Shown: positions 23,043-35,415, counted from the stretch's first letter. The stretch: 64,000 nucleotides of DNA from Mikania micrantha (GCA_009363875.1 CM018695.1:61871433-61935432); one strand, 5' to 3'. The notes: generated by a model not told the origin, from the letters alone. Program-made: numbers and translations.

Positions 23043-25346
23043 CTATGCTGATGAAGGTTTAGTTGTTCCCTTCATCGAAGACGAATAGCACTCCTTGGCT
23101 TTTTGTTGATCACTGTTGATTTTCACTACTCCCCATGGTGTTGGCAGCTTGACACACTGATGATAGGTCGAGGGTACTGCTTTCATGTCATGTATCCAAG
23201 GTCTACCTAGTATAATAATATAACAAGATAGAGAATCTATAATACAAAAACGTTGCATAGAGTTTACCCCCTCGATGTATACTGGTAGCTTGATTTCTCC
23301 AACAGTGGCTTTAGCCTCACCACTGAATCCAACCAGGATCAGAGATTTGGTAGTTATTTCTAATTCAGGGATATTCATCCTCTTGAGAGTTTCTAATTGG
23401 ATGATGTTGACTGAGCTTCCTCCATCTATAAGTATCCTGCGTACATAGTGGTTAGCAACATATAATGTGATTACTAACCCATCATGATGAGGATCCAGGA
23501 TATTCTCGCGGTCTTGCTCTTCAAAGGATACTACAGTCTCTGTGGTGAGTGTTGATGTCTTTGTGGGTCTCTCTCCATTCTCCATCTTGGCTTCTTTAGC
23601 ATGTTTTCTAGTTGCAGAATAAGAGGTGCCACAAATGTTAGAACCACCAGAAATAAAGTTGATTACCTTTGCATCCTTAGGTGGAGATGCGGCTTTCTTT
23701 GGGAATCCGTTGGAATCCTGTCTTCTTTCTTTCTTTTTCCCCAGTAGTTCCTTGAGATGGCCTTTGCTTAGTAGATAGCTTATTTCTTTCCTTAGTGCAA
23801 TGCAATCGTCGGTTATGTGGCCGAAGTATTCATGAAAGGCGCACCACTTGGATTTGTCCCTTGTAGCAAATTTCTTTTCCTTTGGTGGCCATCTAGCTTT
23901 TTCACCTAAGTCCTGCATAGCACACATTAGTTCAGGGATATCAACAGAAAAACAATACTCGGATATCCTGGGATATCCTTCATTATCCTCATCTTCGTCC
24001 ACCGCATTGATCTTGTGGTTATCAGTCTTGTAGTATGGTTTGGATTTGAATGACTTGTTGATAGGTGAATCCAGTTTTCTTTTGTCTTTATCATTGGGAG
24101 GTGTTGTGGTGATCCTCTTTTGGATTTCTTCATCATCTTCTATCCTAATAAATCTCAATGCGCGGTTCCGAACTTCGTCCATGTTCCTGGAAGGATTCAT
24201 GACAAAGTCATCATAGAAAAGTGAGTTTCTTTGTAATCCCATCTTAAATGCTTGAGCAGCCGTAGTGATATCCAGATTAGGGATATCCATATCCAGGGAT
24301 TCTCTGCCAAATTTGTTGACATAACTCCTGAGGGATTCGTCGGATCCCTGGGTTATCCTGTATAGATCACTGGTTAGCCTCTCAAATGTCCTGCTACAAG
24401 AAAATTGATTGTTAAACAGATTAATTAGATGAGCAAATGAAGTAATTGAATAAGGAGGAACATTAAGCAGCCATTTCAGGGCTGCCCCTGTTAATGTTGA
24501 ACCAAATCCTTTGCATATGCATGCTTCCTTCAAATGTGGGGGTATAGGGTTGGTCTCCATTCTTTCCCTATATTGTGCCACGTGTTCTTCAGGATCTGTG
24601 GTTCCATCATATAGCTTCATGGTTGGAGTTTGGAATCTCTTTGGAATCTCGGCATCACAAATTGGTGAAGCAAATCTAGAGATCCTGTGGGTTGTGGCAG
24701 GAACCTCAGGGATATGCTTGACCACTTCGGGAACACTAGAGATCATATCCCTAAGTTTCTGGATTTCCTTAGCCACTTGTGGAGTTAATCCGGATTCCTG
24801 CACAGAACCAAGATTAGTAGCATCGATAGGAGAATAGTTGTAAATATTGCTAGTAATGGGAGTTAGATGAGAAGTTCCCGGGATATTGGTACTATCCCGA
24901 GATATCCTTAACCCTTGGGATCCCTGAGGATCCCCGAGACTAGTTTGCATAGGAATAAAGTCTCCTGAGTGATTCCCAGACATCCCTGATGTCCCGAAAT
25001 CCAGGATCCTTGGAGCCAATGGAGTGGAAGTCTCTTTCTGCTTATTCTTTTCAGCCCTCAAAGTTTCCATTTCTCTAAGAAGCCTCTGATTCATTTTCTG
25101 TTGATCCAACATTTGCTGCTAAACCTGTTGAAACATACTCAAAATTTCATTGTTAGAAACAAGTATAGGAACAGAAGTGGTCATCTTTGTTGATGGAGTA
25201 CTTTCAGCCACAAATGTGGTTTTCTTCCCAGGATTGTTAGGATTATCTGACTTCTTGGAAAAAACATGAATCAGTGAGGATATGTTAGTAGTAGTAGTAG
25301 CAGAATTAATAGGTAATGAAGAAGTAGATCTCGGTTGTGAAGCCAT
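23043..25346 (-). pseudogene. E1 gag-protease
   Basis: Gag starts at ATG 25346 (MASQPRSTSS), about 85 nt from the LTR. A TAG at 25119-25121 breaks the frame after 75 codons; the same frame then stays open for 689 codons to TAG 23043-23045. A capsid-like region (LYDGTTDPEEHVAQYRERME, LKWLLNVPP) lies in the middle. A CAFHEYFGHITDDC zinc-knuckle-like motif and an aspartic protease-like LIDGGSSVNIIQ follow. The stop at 23043 is in frame with pol and followed by CAATCA, which matches the CAR-YYA readthrough context. The early stop makes this copy non-functional unless suppressed. Confidence 0.85.
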
Positions 25347-25410
25347 TTTTCAGTATATTTTTTTTGAAAACGCCTTTAAACAAGGTTTTTGTTATAAAAA
25401 ACACAAGTTT

Positions 25411-25428
25411 GCCCCACGGTGGGCGCCA
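25411..25428 (-). other. E1 primer binding site
   Basis: On the minus strand TGGCGCCCACCGTGGGGC starts 3 nt inside the 5' LTR. The TGG start fits pairing with a tRNA CCA end. The tRNA species was not identified; it is not the initiator-Met type seen in E2 and E3. Confidence 0.75.
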
Positions 25429-25431
25429 AAT

Positions 25432-26334
25432 TGTTTCAGGTAAAAATTAACAAGTATAATTTTTAGCAAAACCGAATTAGGAAAGTGGGGTATTGTGTTT
25501 AACAATCTAGAAAACAGTTTATAATCGAAATTCACTAAAAATATCCCTGAGGATCCCTAGGGATATTTCAGAATATAAAATGAAATGAACAGCTTGCACA
25601 CGAGATTTATACGAGGAAAAGCCCTTAATCCCTTATGATTGCCGGCATAAAAACCTCGGGAGGTGACAATCGTCACTCTGCCTTATTATTATTAATACAA
25701 AATATAAGATTACAATACAAGAGCTCAATTGATCGATCACTATGTGTTCAAGAACCCTGAATACCGTGAATGTGAGCAAAAAACAATCAGAAATAAGCTA
25801 AGTGAGTTGTGTTGCAGATCTTCAAACATGTATAATTCTGTGAATGCGATTGTGAGCAGTGAAAGAGTGATCAGATGTGTGAAAGTGACGTCCTAAATCG
25901 ATCAGATGCCTCAATTTATAGTAAAATACAATTGACGATATTCCCGAATATCCCGGCGAGAATCTCGGAATCATGACCATGTCTTCAATTGTGGCAGCTA
26001 CCACGTCCATCAAACGTGTGGAAGCGCTTCTTTCAACTATACTCCGAATCTTTAGGTCAAATCTAGTCAATATGACCGTTGGTGGCTTGTTCTCCACTTG
26101 TAGCCGTTATTTAGCATGTTTACCACGTTTTCTTTAACTTTATCCCGACTTTTAGGGTAAAACACGTCCACAATAAGTAACCTGCAAGACTAAGTCAAGC
26201 TATACAGAGAAAAGATCGATTAGCAACGTTAGCATTCAGGATACTTGAGGATATTTCAGGATACTTAAGAATCCCATATTCCGAATTATCACCGGCTATC
26301 TCGAATCTCAGACCATAAAAATTGATCCACAACA
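25432..26334 (-). repeat. E1 5' LTR
   Basis: 903 bp, the same length as the copy at 7996. Differences from that copy are scattered substitutions, about 20 by eye, with no indel. In the sense direction this is the promoter LTR. GGATAT/ATATCC-type motifs recur in it. Confidence 0.92.
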
Positions 26335-27330
26335 AATAATTTGCTCAATTAACTGGTATACTCAATTTTCTAGAAAAGTTAAATTCAATTATTAATATTT
26401 AGTTATTAGTTGTTTCAATATTTAAAATTACCTCATTCACTAAATAGTTGAAGATCATAGCTCGAATAACAAACAACTTTCTCTTAAAATAAGTTTTTTT
26501 TATTGTTTAACCTTTCTTTTTTAATTTTATTTCAGATTACAAGAATGCCGGTAACTTGCTTATTAAATCTTTTAGCGTTTTTGAAAAGTATTTTGAATAG
26601 TAAGCACGTTTAATAATTAAATATTTCACCATTTGTTTCAAACTCTACCGCTTGTAAGAATGTCGACAATTAGCAAAAAAATTGCTTCTATTGTAACATG
26701 GTGAGTTATCTTAGGTTGGTTTGTATTTGAACCATCGAATATTTACACATGGTCAATTATACGTTACAATGTTTATGGTTAAAAGTATAGAAGGTTTAAA
26801 GGTATTAATTTTCGATAAATGTTGTAATGTTATAAATAGAAAAACAAATGTTATATATATTAAAAGTATTTAACAGTTTATGAATTTTTTTTGTAATTTT
26901 TATTGTGGCTTATTTCAATTTACAACATGTGATTTTAGTTATTTAAAATTATTATAATTTTGTTAATTTTTTTTGCATTTGTTATTCAATCCGTGTATAA
27001 CACAGATTTATAATCTACTTTATTTACATATAACAGAATAATAATGATCTATTTATTTTTCTCGTCTATTTTATTACCTCATACGAAACAACGGTTGTTT
27101 ATTAATAATCCAATTGAATGCATCCAAACACATATATCCTTATGTTTTACGAATCCCGGAAAATCAGTCACCAACCATCTCGAAATAGTGTCAAAAGTCT
27201 TGCACACACAAAAAATGGTCCACTCTCTACCGTATCAGAGCATCACATACACAAAATAGACAAAATGTCCACAACTTTCTTGCTAAGGTTTTCTCTCATC
27301 ATTAGCGTCTATATCTGATCTCCTTCAAAC
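26335..27330. other. Intergenic AT-rich DNA
   Basis: No gene or structured repeat was recognised apart from the E1 target duplication at the left edge. Confidence 0.4.
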
Positions 27331-27832
27331 CAATGTTTTAAAAACTGGTATTTTATGTGCGTCGGATTTGACTAAAAAATGGTTCAACCGGTTGAACCGG
27401 GTTGTACCATATGGTTCAACCGGACACACTAATTAACTACAGAATTCTATAGAAATACAACTTATACTCAAATAAGTTTCCAAAAAGTATACAAATTCAT
27501 TCAAAAATAATTCAAAAAGTACTCAAATTCATCCAAAACAATCTGAAAGTACTCAAATTTTATTAATTTTTTTAAATAAAAGTGCATAATAGAATTATAA
27601 CATTGGCGTGTTAAACACATCAAGTTCACGATCGCTTAAAAGCCGAAAATCGCTTAAAAGTTGAAATTTTGTGTTTTTTTAAAACCAGAAATACCGGTAA
27701 AACCATATTAAACCGCCGGCATGATCGATAGAATTAACTTGCATAATGCCGGATAGTTTCGTACCAGATTAGTAAGCGGAAACCGGTTCAACCGGTCGAA
27801 CCGCCCGGTTCGAATCGGTTTTTAAAACATTG
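27331..27832. mobile_element. hAT-type MITE, 502 bp, with 8-bp target duplication
   Basis: The ends CAATGTTTTAAAAACTGG and CGGTTTTTAAAACATTG are inverted copies. The octamer CTTCAAAC flanks both sides (27323-27330 and 27833-27840). The interior has GGTTCAACCGG subterminal repeats and no ORF. It appears to be a sibling family of 385-774. Confidence 0.87.
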
Positions 27833-28167
27833 CTTCAAACTTGAGTGCATTTTCAAGAAAAGGAAAAGGCAATTTAAGATATTTTTCTTCATTTTCTCTC
27901 GACTTATGTGGTTTGGAATTGTTAAAATTTTGTCTCAAAAGAAGTAATAGCTTGATTGATGATGTATTAGGAGTTAACCTGTGGACTTACTTTTTTGGGT
28001 TTGGATATCTCACTTATTTAAACTTAATAATTATTAAATTTTATTTTATATAAAATAGAAAAAAATAAATTAAAATTTTGGTACTCTCAATAAACTGTGC
28101 TCGAGGTGATAGCCCAGTTTGCACTTACTTTAAGTCGTCCCCGACTATTCCATCTTGTTTGTATTAA

Positions 28168-28445
28168 TTAGTGGTGCAATAACTGGTTTTTTTCGCCAAA
28201 CTGGTTCGGGTTAGGAACCGGTATGGTTTGGAAACTAGTTTGAGAGAAGGGATACCAAACATATAGGAACCGGTTTAAAGGGGTTAAAACTGGTTGAAAC
28301 CGGTTTGGGTCGGTTTGTAAACCAGTTTTAAAGACAAAATCTCGAACATATGCCAAACCGGCGGTTCGGACCCGTTTGGGAACCGGTTTGGCGGGAACCG
28401 GTTTGAGCTCAACTAAATACCAGTTCGTAGACCTAAACCAGGTTT
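28168..28445. repeat. AACCGGTTT-rich repeat, probable MITE remnant
   Basis: GGAACCGGTTT and its complement recur at least eight times in about 280 bp. Similar subterminal motifs occur in the hAT MITEs of this window. No clean ends or target duplication were found. Confidence 0.45.
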
Positions 28446-28473
28446 TTTGTTCTAATATTAATATATAAAAAAA

Positions 28474-28510
28474 CTAGGTTATACACCCGTGTATTACACG
28501 AGTTTAAAAA
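28474..28510 (-). mobile_element. Helitron 3' end (minus orientation)
   Basis: Read on the minus strand, a hairpin around GTGTAATACAC is followed 11 nt later by CTAG and then T. This is the Helitron 3' signature (hairpin, then CTRR). The other end was not located. Confidence 0.5.
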
Positions 28511-28984
28511 CAAAAATTATGTAATTTTATGATGTTTTATTAAATTTAAGTACATAATTAAAAGAATTTTATTACATAAAACAATATAAAATAAAAGTAT
28601 AATTATGATTTAAATCTTTAACATTTTTTACGTTACATTTGTGTTTTATTTGAAATTAAATTTTTTTGTTGTCTTTATGCTTATATTATAAATTTCAAAA
28701 TTTAAAAAAGTTGTTATCAATTAATAATTTTAGTAATAAATTGTTAATAGAATTAATATTTGAAAAATAACAAACTTTGTTTCAATTTAAAATAAAACAA
28801 AATACATGGTTTTATTTTATAAAAAAATAGTATTAGTAGGATTTAATACAATACTAAATGAATTTGAAAAAGATGTTAATTAAACATTCCTTAAATATAA
28901 TTTTATAAATAAAAGAATGTTTTTATTTAACTATCAGTTAAATCAAATAAGAAAGTAGATGTGGGAATGCCATATGACATTTAT

Positions 28985-29113
28985 TAGGACTAGCCTATTT
29001 GGTAGAGACTTTGCCTCTTAAAATGGAAGGTCATGAGTTCTAACCAATAAAATGGTGTAATTAGTTTGGAGTATATTAGGAAGAGATACCTTGTCGTTCA
29101 AAAAAAAAAAAAG
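28985..29113 (+). mobile_element. SINE, tRNA-like head, A-rich tail
   Basis: A-box-like TAGCCTATTTGGTAGAG is followed by B-box-like GAGTTCTAACC. The 3' end reads TTGTCGTTC then about 13 A. The same TGTCGTTCAAAA tail ends the minus-strand SINE at 59158-59345, so both belong to one family. Target duplication not found. Confidence 0.65.
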
Positions 29114-29756
29114 AGGTGGACATAGTGGAAAGAGACATCTAATATAAACATACTTTATATATCCTAGATTCCTAGCAAAATCAAGATTCAAGACTACATA
29201 ACTATTTTTCGGCAATATGCTAATTTACTTTAAATAATAAAAAAAAATCACGTTATTATTATAGAGGGGATAAATATTGTTACAAAAATTAAATTATTTA
29301 ACGTCTTTAAGCACAGTTTTTAACCATCTAACTATTTTAATGAAACACAATCAACCTTCCTATAGCCGATGTTTTGTTCTTAAAATTTCATAATTGTTCA
29401 GAACTTTCTATTATAAACAATTTGGTCAATTTAGTTAAACTGATTTAAACATTGGTGAATTCAAGCTAATTTAAATAATAAATCCAGTTATATAAAAATG
29501 ACATACTTTATGCTTGACTTAACTTTCACTTTGCGTAGGGTCTGGGAAAGGGCCTGATCGGTTCACGATCTAATGTATGCAGTTTTCCCCTACACCTTTG
29601 TGTAAGAGGTTGTTTCTCACGACTTAAATTTATTAACTCAAAGGTACAAAGCAGTTGCCTTACCAGTTAGTACAAGATATACCCTCAATAAATCAAGTTA
29701 TACACTCAAATAAATAAAACTAGGATTTGCTCATGTTACGCACTGTGGCAACGACA

Positions 29757-30197
29757 TCTATCTATGCTAATAAATAAAAATAATTGTGAACACTTGTCAC
29801 AATTATAGACCACCTATATTTTGGTTTTCCCGTTTATCTCTCATATTTAATTCTCTATTTATTATGTAGTTATGAGTTAGGAATTAAGGATAATAAATTA
29901 TAATATGTGTAATAATTAATATATTATTAATGAATTACATTAAAAATGAAATTAATTATGAAGTTTTTAAGTAAACTTATTTCTTATTTAACAATTTCTA
30001 TTTAGTTCTTTAAATATATTCAAATTCAAATGATATTTTTTGTAATATTTACAAAAAAAAAAAAACAATAATGTTACTAATTGTTTTTAATAATTGCTTT
30101 AAAATTTTTTTAAACATTTAACATGATTGGATGATTTTAATGGTAAAAATATATTATATTGAAATGTAAAAAGTAAGTATTTTTTAAAAATTCAATT

Positions 30198-30231
<34 letters not shown>

Positions 30232-30591
30232 AATATAAATTTTAGTTAAAGTTAATTTAAGTGTGTTAAAAGGAGAATAAATATATGCTTTCTTTAATTT
30301 ATTTATGAATTACATTACATAAAAATATTAACACATTGTTGAAAAATTTTTAAAATAAAAACATAATTTATAATTATTACATCAAATATTTTAACATATT
30401 TTGATGACTTTATACATTAACAAATTATATTATATTTTATTCAACCTATGTAATAATGGGTTTGGTAAAATTTTGCAATGTACATGCTTTCTAATTACAT
30501 ACTTTTTAATTACATAACTTTTTGTCAATAAATATGTATATATAACATATTATTTTTTTCAACCCGTGTAATACACGGGATTTTAACCTAG
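29757..30591 (+). mobile_element. Non-autonomous Helitron candidate, about 835 bp
   Basis: The 5' end reads A|TCTATCTATGCTAATAAA. The 3' end has a perfect hairpin CCCGTGTA-ATACACGGG (30563-30579) followed by ATTTTAACCTAG and then T. The TC start, hairpin, CTAG end and A/T insertion site are Helitron features. The interior is AT-rich without a helicase. A TA microsatellite lies at about 30197-30229. Confidence 0.6.
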
Positions 30592-31533
30592 TAATATCAT
30601 ATATCAAAATACAAATACACAAAAGTGTTAGCAATTAATTAAATATGTTTCAGTCAATATTCCTACCTTAAATTTTGAAGTCTTGATTTTTTATTAAGAT
30701 TCATTTATTAATAATAACAATAATAATTAACATATTTAACCAATTATCATATTCTTTAACTTTTTTAGATTTTATAAATTATATATTCAGACAAATAATC
30801 AAAACGAATCTTAATGTAAAGTAATAATTATTAATTTCTATATTTAATAATAAGTTTAGATTATATTTAAAATGCATTTAAATGTGTAACACAAAGTAAT
30901 TTGAATCAATTATAAAATAAATCACAAATCTTTAAAAAAACAAATTTACCATGTATATCTTCTTTTTTTATATTTTAACTTAGTGTTATCATCAACCAAT
31001 TTATAAACTTTTTAATATTGCTATTTTTTTTTGGGTAAGTTACATAAACTAATGACTTAATTATATATTGCAGAAATTAAGAAGTGATTATAATTCAAAA
31101 TAGTTAAAGCTTTTTATGTGTTTTAATATAATTAGATGTTAGTAGATAAATGTTTCAACTATTCAAAAAATTATATATTAAAATAATAAATATTCATATA
31201 TATGATTTTTGTTAAACAACAAATTATGTTAAATGTATTTTATATTATTGTTATAATTCATAGTTGATATTATATTTCTGTTTAAAATATTTCACAATTT
31301 GTTATTTAAATATTTCTTCTAAAAATGTTTTTAAGTTATAGAAAGGTAGAAAATTTCATCTAAATATTAGGAAATATAATGTCTTGTCAATAAAATTAAA
31401 TACTCATAATAACTTGTTCTCAAGTAATACAAGAAAATTTGACATCAAATTCTTCATTCGCATATTAGGTTACAATTAATTAAGGTTAATTAGTAAACTC
31501 GACAATTTTACAAATATGTTTTTCTATTTCATA
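30592..31533. other. AT-rich intergenic DNA
   Basis: Nothing recognisable beyond AT-rich low-complexity sequence. Confidence 0.4.
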
Positions 31534-32163
31534 TTAGGTTAGTAACCCGTGTAACGCACGAGTTGACATAGAGTAAAGATACAGTTCATGATAATTTATA
31601 ACTACCTTTAACATAACAACTTATACGTGACATAAAACATCATAAATTAAAATTAAAAGTCACAAGAATTTGTTCATAAGTTTTCAAAAATTTTCTTAAA
31701 CACAACGTTTGTTGTTGTACTTGTAACTCTTCCATTTTTGTTTAAAATTAGTTTTTTTAATCCATCACTACTTTTCACCGTGGATATTGTAACATACAAT
31801 TGATCATATGTTAAATACCGGATCTCTTAAATAGAATCCAACTTTTATAATATTTATAATAAATTATTATTTTAAAAACATTAGACATGTTTTGAAATGC
31901 TTATTAATTGGAAACTGTTATTATTTAAAGTCATTATTAATGTCAATTATACACAATTATAATTCATTTTAGATAAATTAGGGAAGATATTTAAGTGACC
32001 GTTATTATTTAAAGTCATTATTGATTGTGGTTGTGACATTTGTCAAAATGGCATACGTGACATATGTATTTGAGTGACACGTGGCATTTTAATGATGTGG
32101 GCAGCCTAGTTAAATGCCATGTGGTATTTGAGTTACTCTTTTATTAAGAGTAGTAGAAGTAGA
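31534..32163 (-). mobile_element. Non-autonomous Helitron, 630 bp, minus orientation
   Basis: On the minus strand it starts A|TCTACTTCTACTACTC (5' end at 32163). It ends with hairpin CGTGCGTTACACGGG, then TTACTAACCTAA and T (3' end at 31534). It lacks coding capacity. The 5' TC-start sequence with TCTTAATAAAAGAG resembles common plant Helitron ends. Confidence 0.62.
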
Positions 32164-34443
32164 TTACCATTGGATATTCTCAGTTAAATCCCACTATCAT
32201 TTTAGTATCCTTATAACTACATATACATATTTTCATGTAAACATCGTGAAAGATATTCTTATTTGACGTTCAGTATGTGCATTTTTATCATCTTTGTTAT
32301 ATAACTTTTGTTTCATCTTTCATGACAAAAATAAATTGTATATGGTGGAAATGATTATATATTAACAATTGTATATGGTGAAAAAGATACGTAAAATTAT
32401 TTTACAGTAATTCGTCTTTCTATTTTATAAAATTTAATTTCAATTAATATGTATATTTCTTTCAAATAATTAATATGTTTTAAGAGACTTTGGAGTAATG
32501 TATATTTCATGATTTAAGTCGTCAAAACATATGTGTTTTAAATTAGTACGCTAATAAATAAGTAACTAAGATGACACGTCACTTTATGGTGTCTTTTAAG
32601 TCTTATTTTTTTCGTTTCTTTTAACAATTAAATAAGATGATATATATCAGTGTCTTATGGATTCTTTTTTTGTTTTATTTTCGAATTATTACCTTTTGTT
32701 TATTTATTTTTTAATACGATTTGTCTCTCATATATATTTTTTAAATAACTAAAAAATAACAAGATTCTCTTTTATTGTCGGTTCAACTTTTTTTTTTCCC
32801 CTTTTGTATTCATTTATATAACAGGTGCTAGCTATTGCTAGTTTTTTTAGTACTACTTAAGTAGCATGTTAAACGTGTTAAATCTATAAACAACTTGGAT
32901 TTTCTTGTTCATTATATAGTACTAAAATATAATAAAACATATGGTATTTTCATTTTAGTCACAAAACATATGGTATTTTCATTTTAGTCACAAAATTAAT
33001 TATTTTACAACTTTTTATTTATTTATTATTTGATTTATCAGTTTTAGATTTTTCTTTTGTTCACATTATTTTTATTATAGTTAAGCTTGTATTTGGATTT
33101 TTAGATGCTCATTTTTATAGATGGAGTACAACTTTATGACAGAGTACGTATTTGAATTTTACAGCATAATTACACTCATTTTTATGATGAATTACGTTTA
33201 AGTGTTTTACAACGTTATAACCACCTTTACAACGTGTTTTTTTTATTTGTGACAAAAATGAAATGAATAGTTATTTGTGTAGAGAATTTCCAGAACACGA
33301 ACGCAATTGAATCACCGGATGAATTGAAAGTCGTTGATCACACTTTCAGATCAAACTATTTGATCACTCAAATGTTTGATCGGATAAAATTTAATTAGAA
33401 TCAAGAACGAGTATGAAAATGTTTTTATGAATTCGTGAATGAACAAGCACCAATTTTCATCGATCAATTTCTGGATATATGGGAGTTTGTAAAATGAAAT
33501 TTATGTAAAAATTCGTAAAATTAATTTTTCTATTGATTTTTCAACATAGCCAGGGGCTGCCGCCCCTTGGGCCCCGCTAACCAGGGGCGCTGCCCCCCCG
33601 GACCTTCGCTAAGGGGACGTTGCCCCCTTGGAACCCCTATTGAATCATAAAACATTAAACACCTCACACATAACTTATCTAATAAATTTCATAATAATTA
33701 ATCATAATTACACTAAAATAACTTACAATTTGCGGGTTTTATAACATGTAATACAATCATGAATAACATGTTTTGCTATGTGTAGCATTGAAAACATTGA
33801 AATAATAATTTTAAAGATCATTTGCATAACAAAGAGGCGTATCAGGGAGATGTTTGTCTTATGGACGGGTCGTCACATATTTAATTAATCCTGTTGCTGT
33901 CTTATGACTGTCACCTTTTTTTCCTTATTTTATTTTTTTGAATGTCTTATTGTGTTTTTCAACTTTAGTTTTAAGTTTCTTATTACTAACTATAACAAAG
34001 CCAATTTATAAATATTACTAACTATAACAAAACCAATTTACAAATAGTGAATTACAGTTGTTCTAGCGTAGAGTACAAGCGATGATGCATATATATATTT
34101 TTTTTATATATGTCTACGTACAACAAAAATTAAAAAACTAATGGCTTTGGCACTTTTTTTTTTCCCTGATTCCACTTAAAAGTTCTTCTCATTTGACGCC
34201 AAGGTTTGACTCCCACTTTAGTCCTTATTTTTTTTTTCAATTTAATTTTTCTATATCTTGAAGAAAGGGTTTAAAAAGAAAGATGTTTTTTATGGTTTTG
34301 ATTGTCGAAAAATACCCTCTTTATCCGTGTTTGTTTTTTGTTTTTTATTACTTATATTTTTATTTATATTTATTTTATCTTTTTATGATTTAATTCCTCG
34401 AACAATATCTCAGTTATCTGTTAGAGAATTTTTTTTCTTTTGT
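32164..34443. other. AT-rich intergenic DNA with a GC-rich island
   Basis: No gene is seen. Between 33552 and 33640 three GC-rich motifs of GGGGCTGCC-GCCCC type occur in tandem, unlike the AT-rich surroundings. A T-rich open frame at 34258-34593 runs into the E2 LTR and is not a gene. Confidence 0.4.
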
Positions 34444-34687
34444 GTTTGTGAGAGGCCCCAAGCCCCTCAGTTGGCAAACATCAAACCCATATTCTTTAAA
34501 ACATATTTACATTACCATAGCAGCGGAACTTCGGGTGATTACATGAAATATAATACACAAATTATACCAACGTTAAACATAACCCACACTTAATAGTTTT
34601 ATACATAGCCAGTTTATGCCATATTATGCCAGGGTAATCTTCAACCTATGCCACGAGCCCTCAGCTAATCTCTCTCGTTACCATTTA

Positions 34688-35415
34688 ACCTGACATGCAT
34701 GTAAAACAAGTCAGCTTTATGCTGGTGAGTTCTAATTAAGTTTTCATAAAATCCTCACTGCACATATATAACATTAACGTTCACTGTTGACCGAGGTCAA
34801 CAATCTCAATCATACTTGAACATAATTCATTTCATTTACATACATATTCTCGCTACATCAATCATACAATACATAAAACCTTAGCCTTTGCTGTTAACCG
34901 AAGTCAACAACCTTTAACATACAAATCATCATAGCATAATCTCATACACAACCTACTCATCATCATACATTAATCATATTGTGCAAAACTTTAGCCTGAA
35001 CTGCTGACTTTAGTCAGCCTGCTTGTGCAGCACAAGTCTCTATGACACTGACGACCCACAGTCGACATGCCTGTTCTTTCACAGGACTCTATGACTCTGA
35101 CGACCCACAGTCGACATGCCTGTTCTTTCACAGGACTCTATGACTACCAACCGAAGTTGGTAGCTCATACCGGTACAAGACTTCGTTACATACTTCATTC
35201 ATACATAACATGGTTTAAATCATTTAAACCATCATAAACATAAACACTTTACTGCACCGCAGTGCTCAAATTCTGCCCAACCGCAGCCGGGACTTCAAAA
35301 CCATATTTCCTACTCGACCTCGGTCGAGACTTTAAAAAAATCAATTACTTCTCATCCGCAGCGAGACTTAAAACATTCTTTATATTAAAATATTCTTTTA
35401 TCTGACCGCAGTCAG
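34688..35415 (-). other. Hairpin array in E2 LTR (UNCG-type loops in sense RNA)
   Basis: Perfect or near-perfect short hairpins lie at 34712-34724, 34786-34801, 34893-34908, 35003-35018, 35022-35036, 35144-35163, 35254-35265, 35313-35328 and 35402-35415, plus duplicated units within 35038-35135. In the sense strand the loops are CUCG, UUCG, UUCG, UGCG and UGCG, all closed by C-G, while the stems differ. The other LTR repeats the array at an offset of 14847. UNCG loops are known as unusually stable RNA tetraloops; a function here is inferred. Confidence 0.7.
35038..35135. repeat. 49-bp tandem duplication in E2 LTR
   Basis: Two copies of a 49-bp unit starting CTCTATGAC contain CGACCCACAGTCG and CCTGTTCTTTCACAGG, each of which can form a hairpin. 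The same pair is present in the other LTR. Confidence 0.85.

Larger units (their letters stand above)
7996..26334 (-). mobile_element. E1: Tat-lineage Ty3/Gypsy LTR retrotransposon, interrupted
   Basis: Two 903-bp LTRs (7996-8898 and 25432-26334) start TG and end CA. They are flanked by the target duplication AATAA at 7991-7995 and 26335-26339. Coding runs on the minus strand: gag, protease, reverse transcriptase, RNase H, an extra RNase H-like domain, integrase. The extra RNase H and the long 3' noncoding part with tandem repeats fit the Tat lineage. Several stops and frameshifts show it is dead. E4 (11854-20806) sits inside its integrase. By eye about 20 of 903 LTR positions differ, so it is clearly older than E2 and E3. 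Confidence 0.92.

Noticed and set aside
34258..34593. 111-codon plus-strand ORF
   Set aside because: T-rich, hydrophobic by composition, and crosses the E2 LTR boundary.
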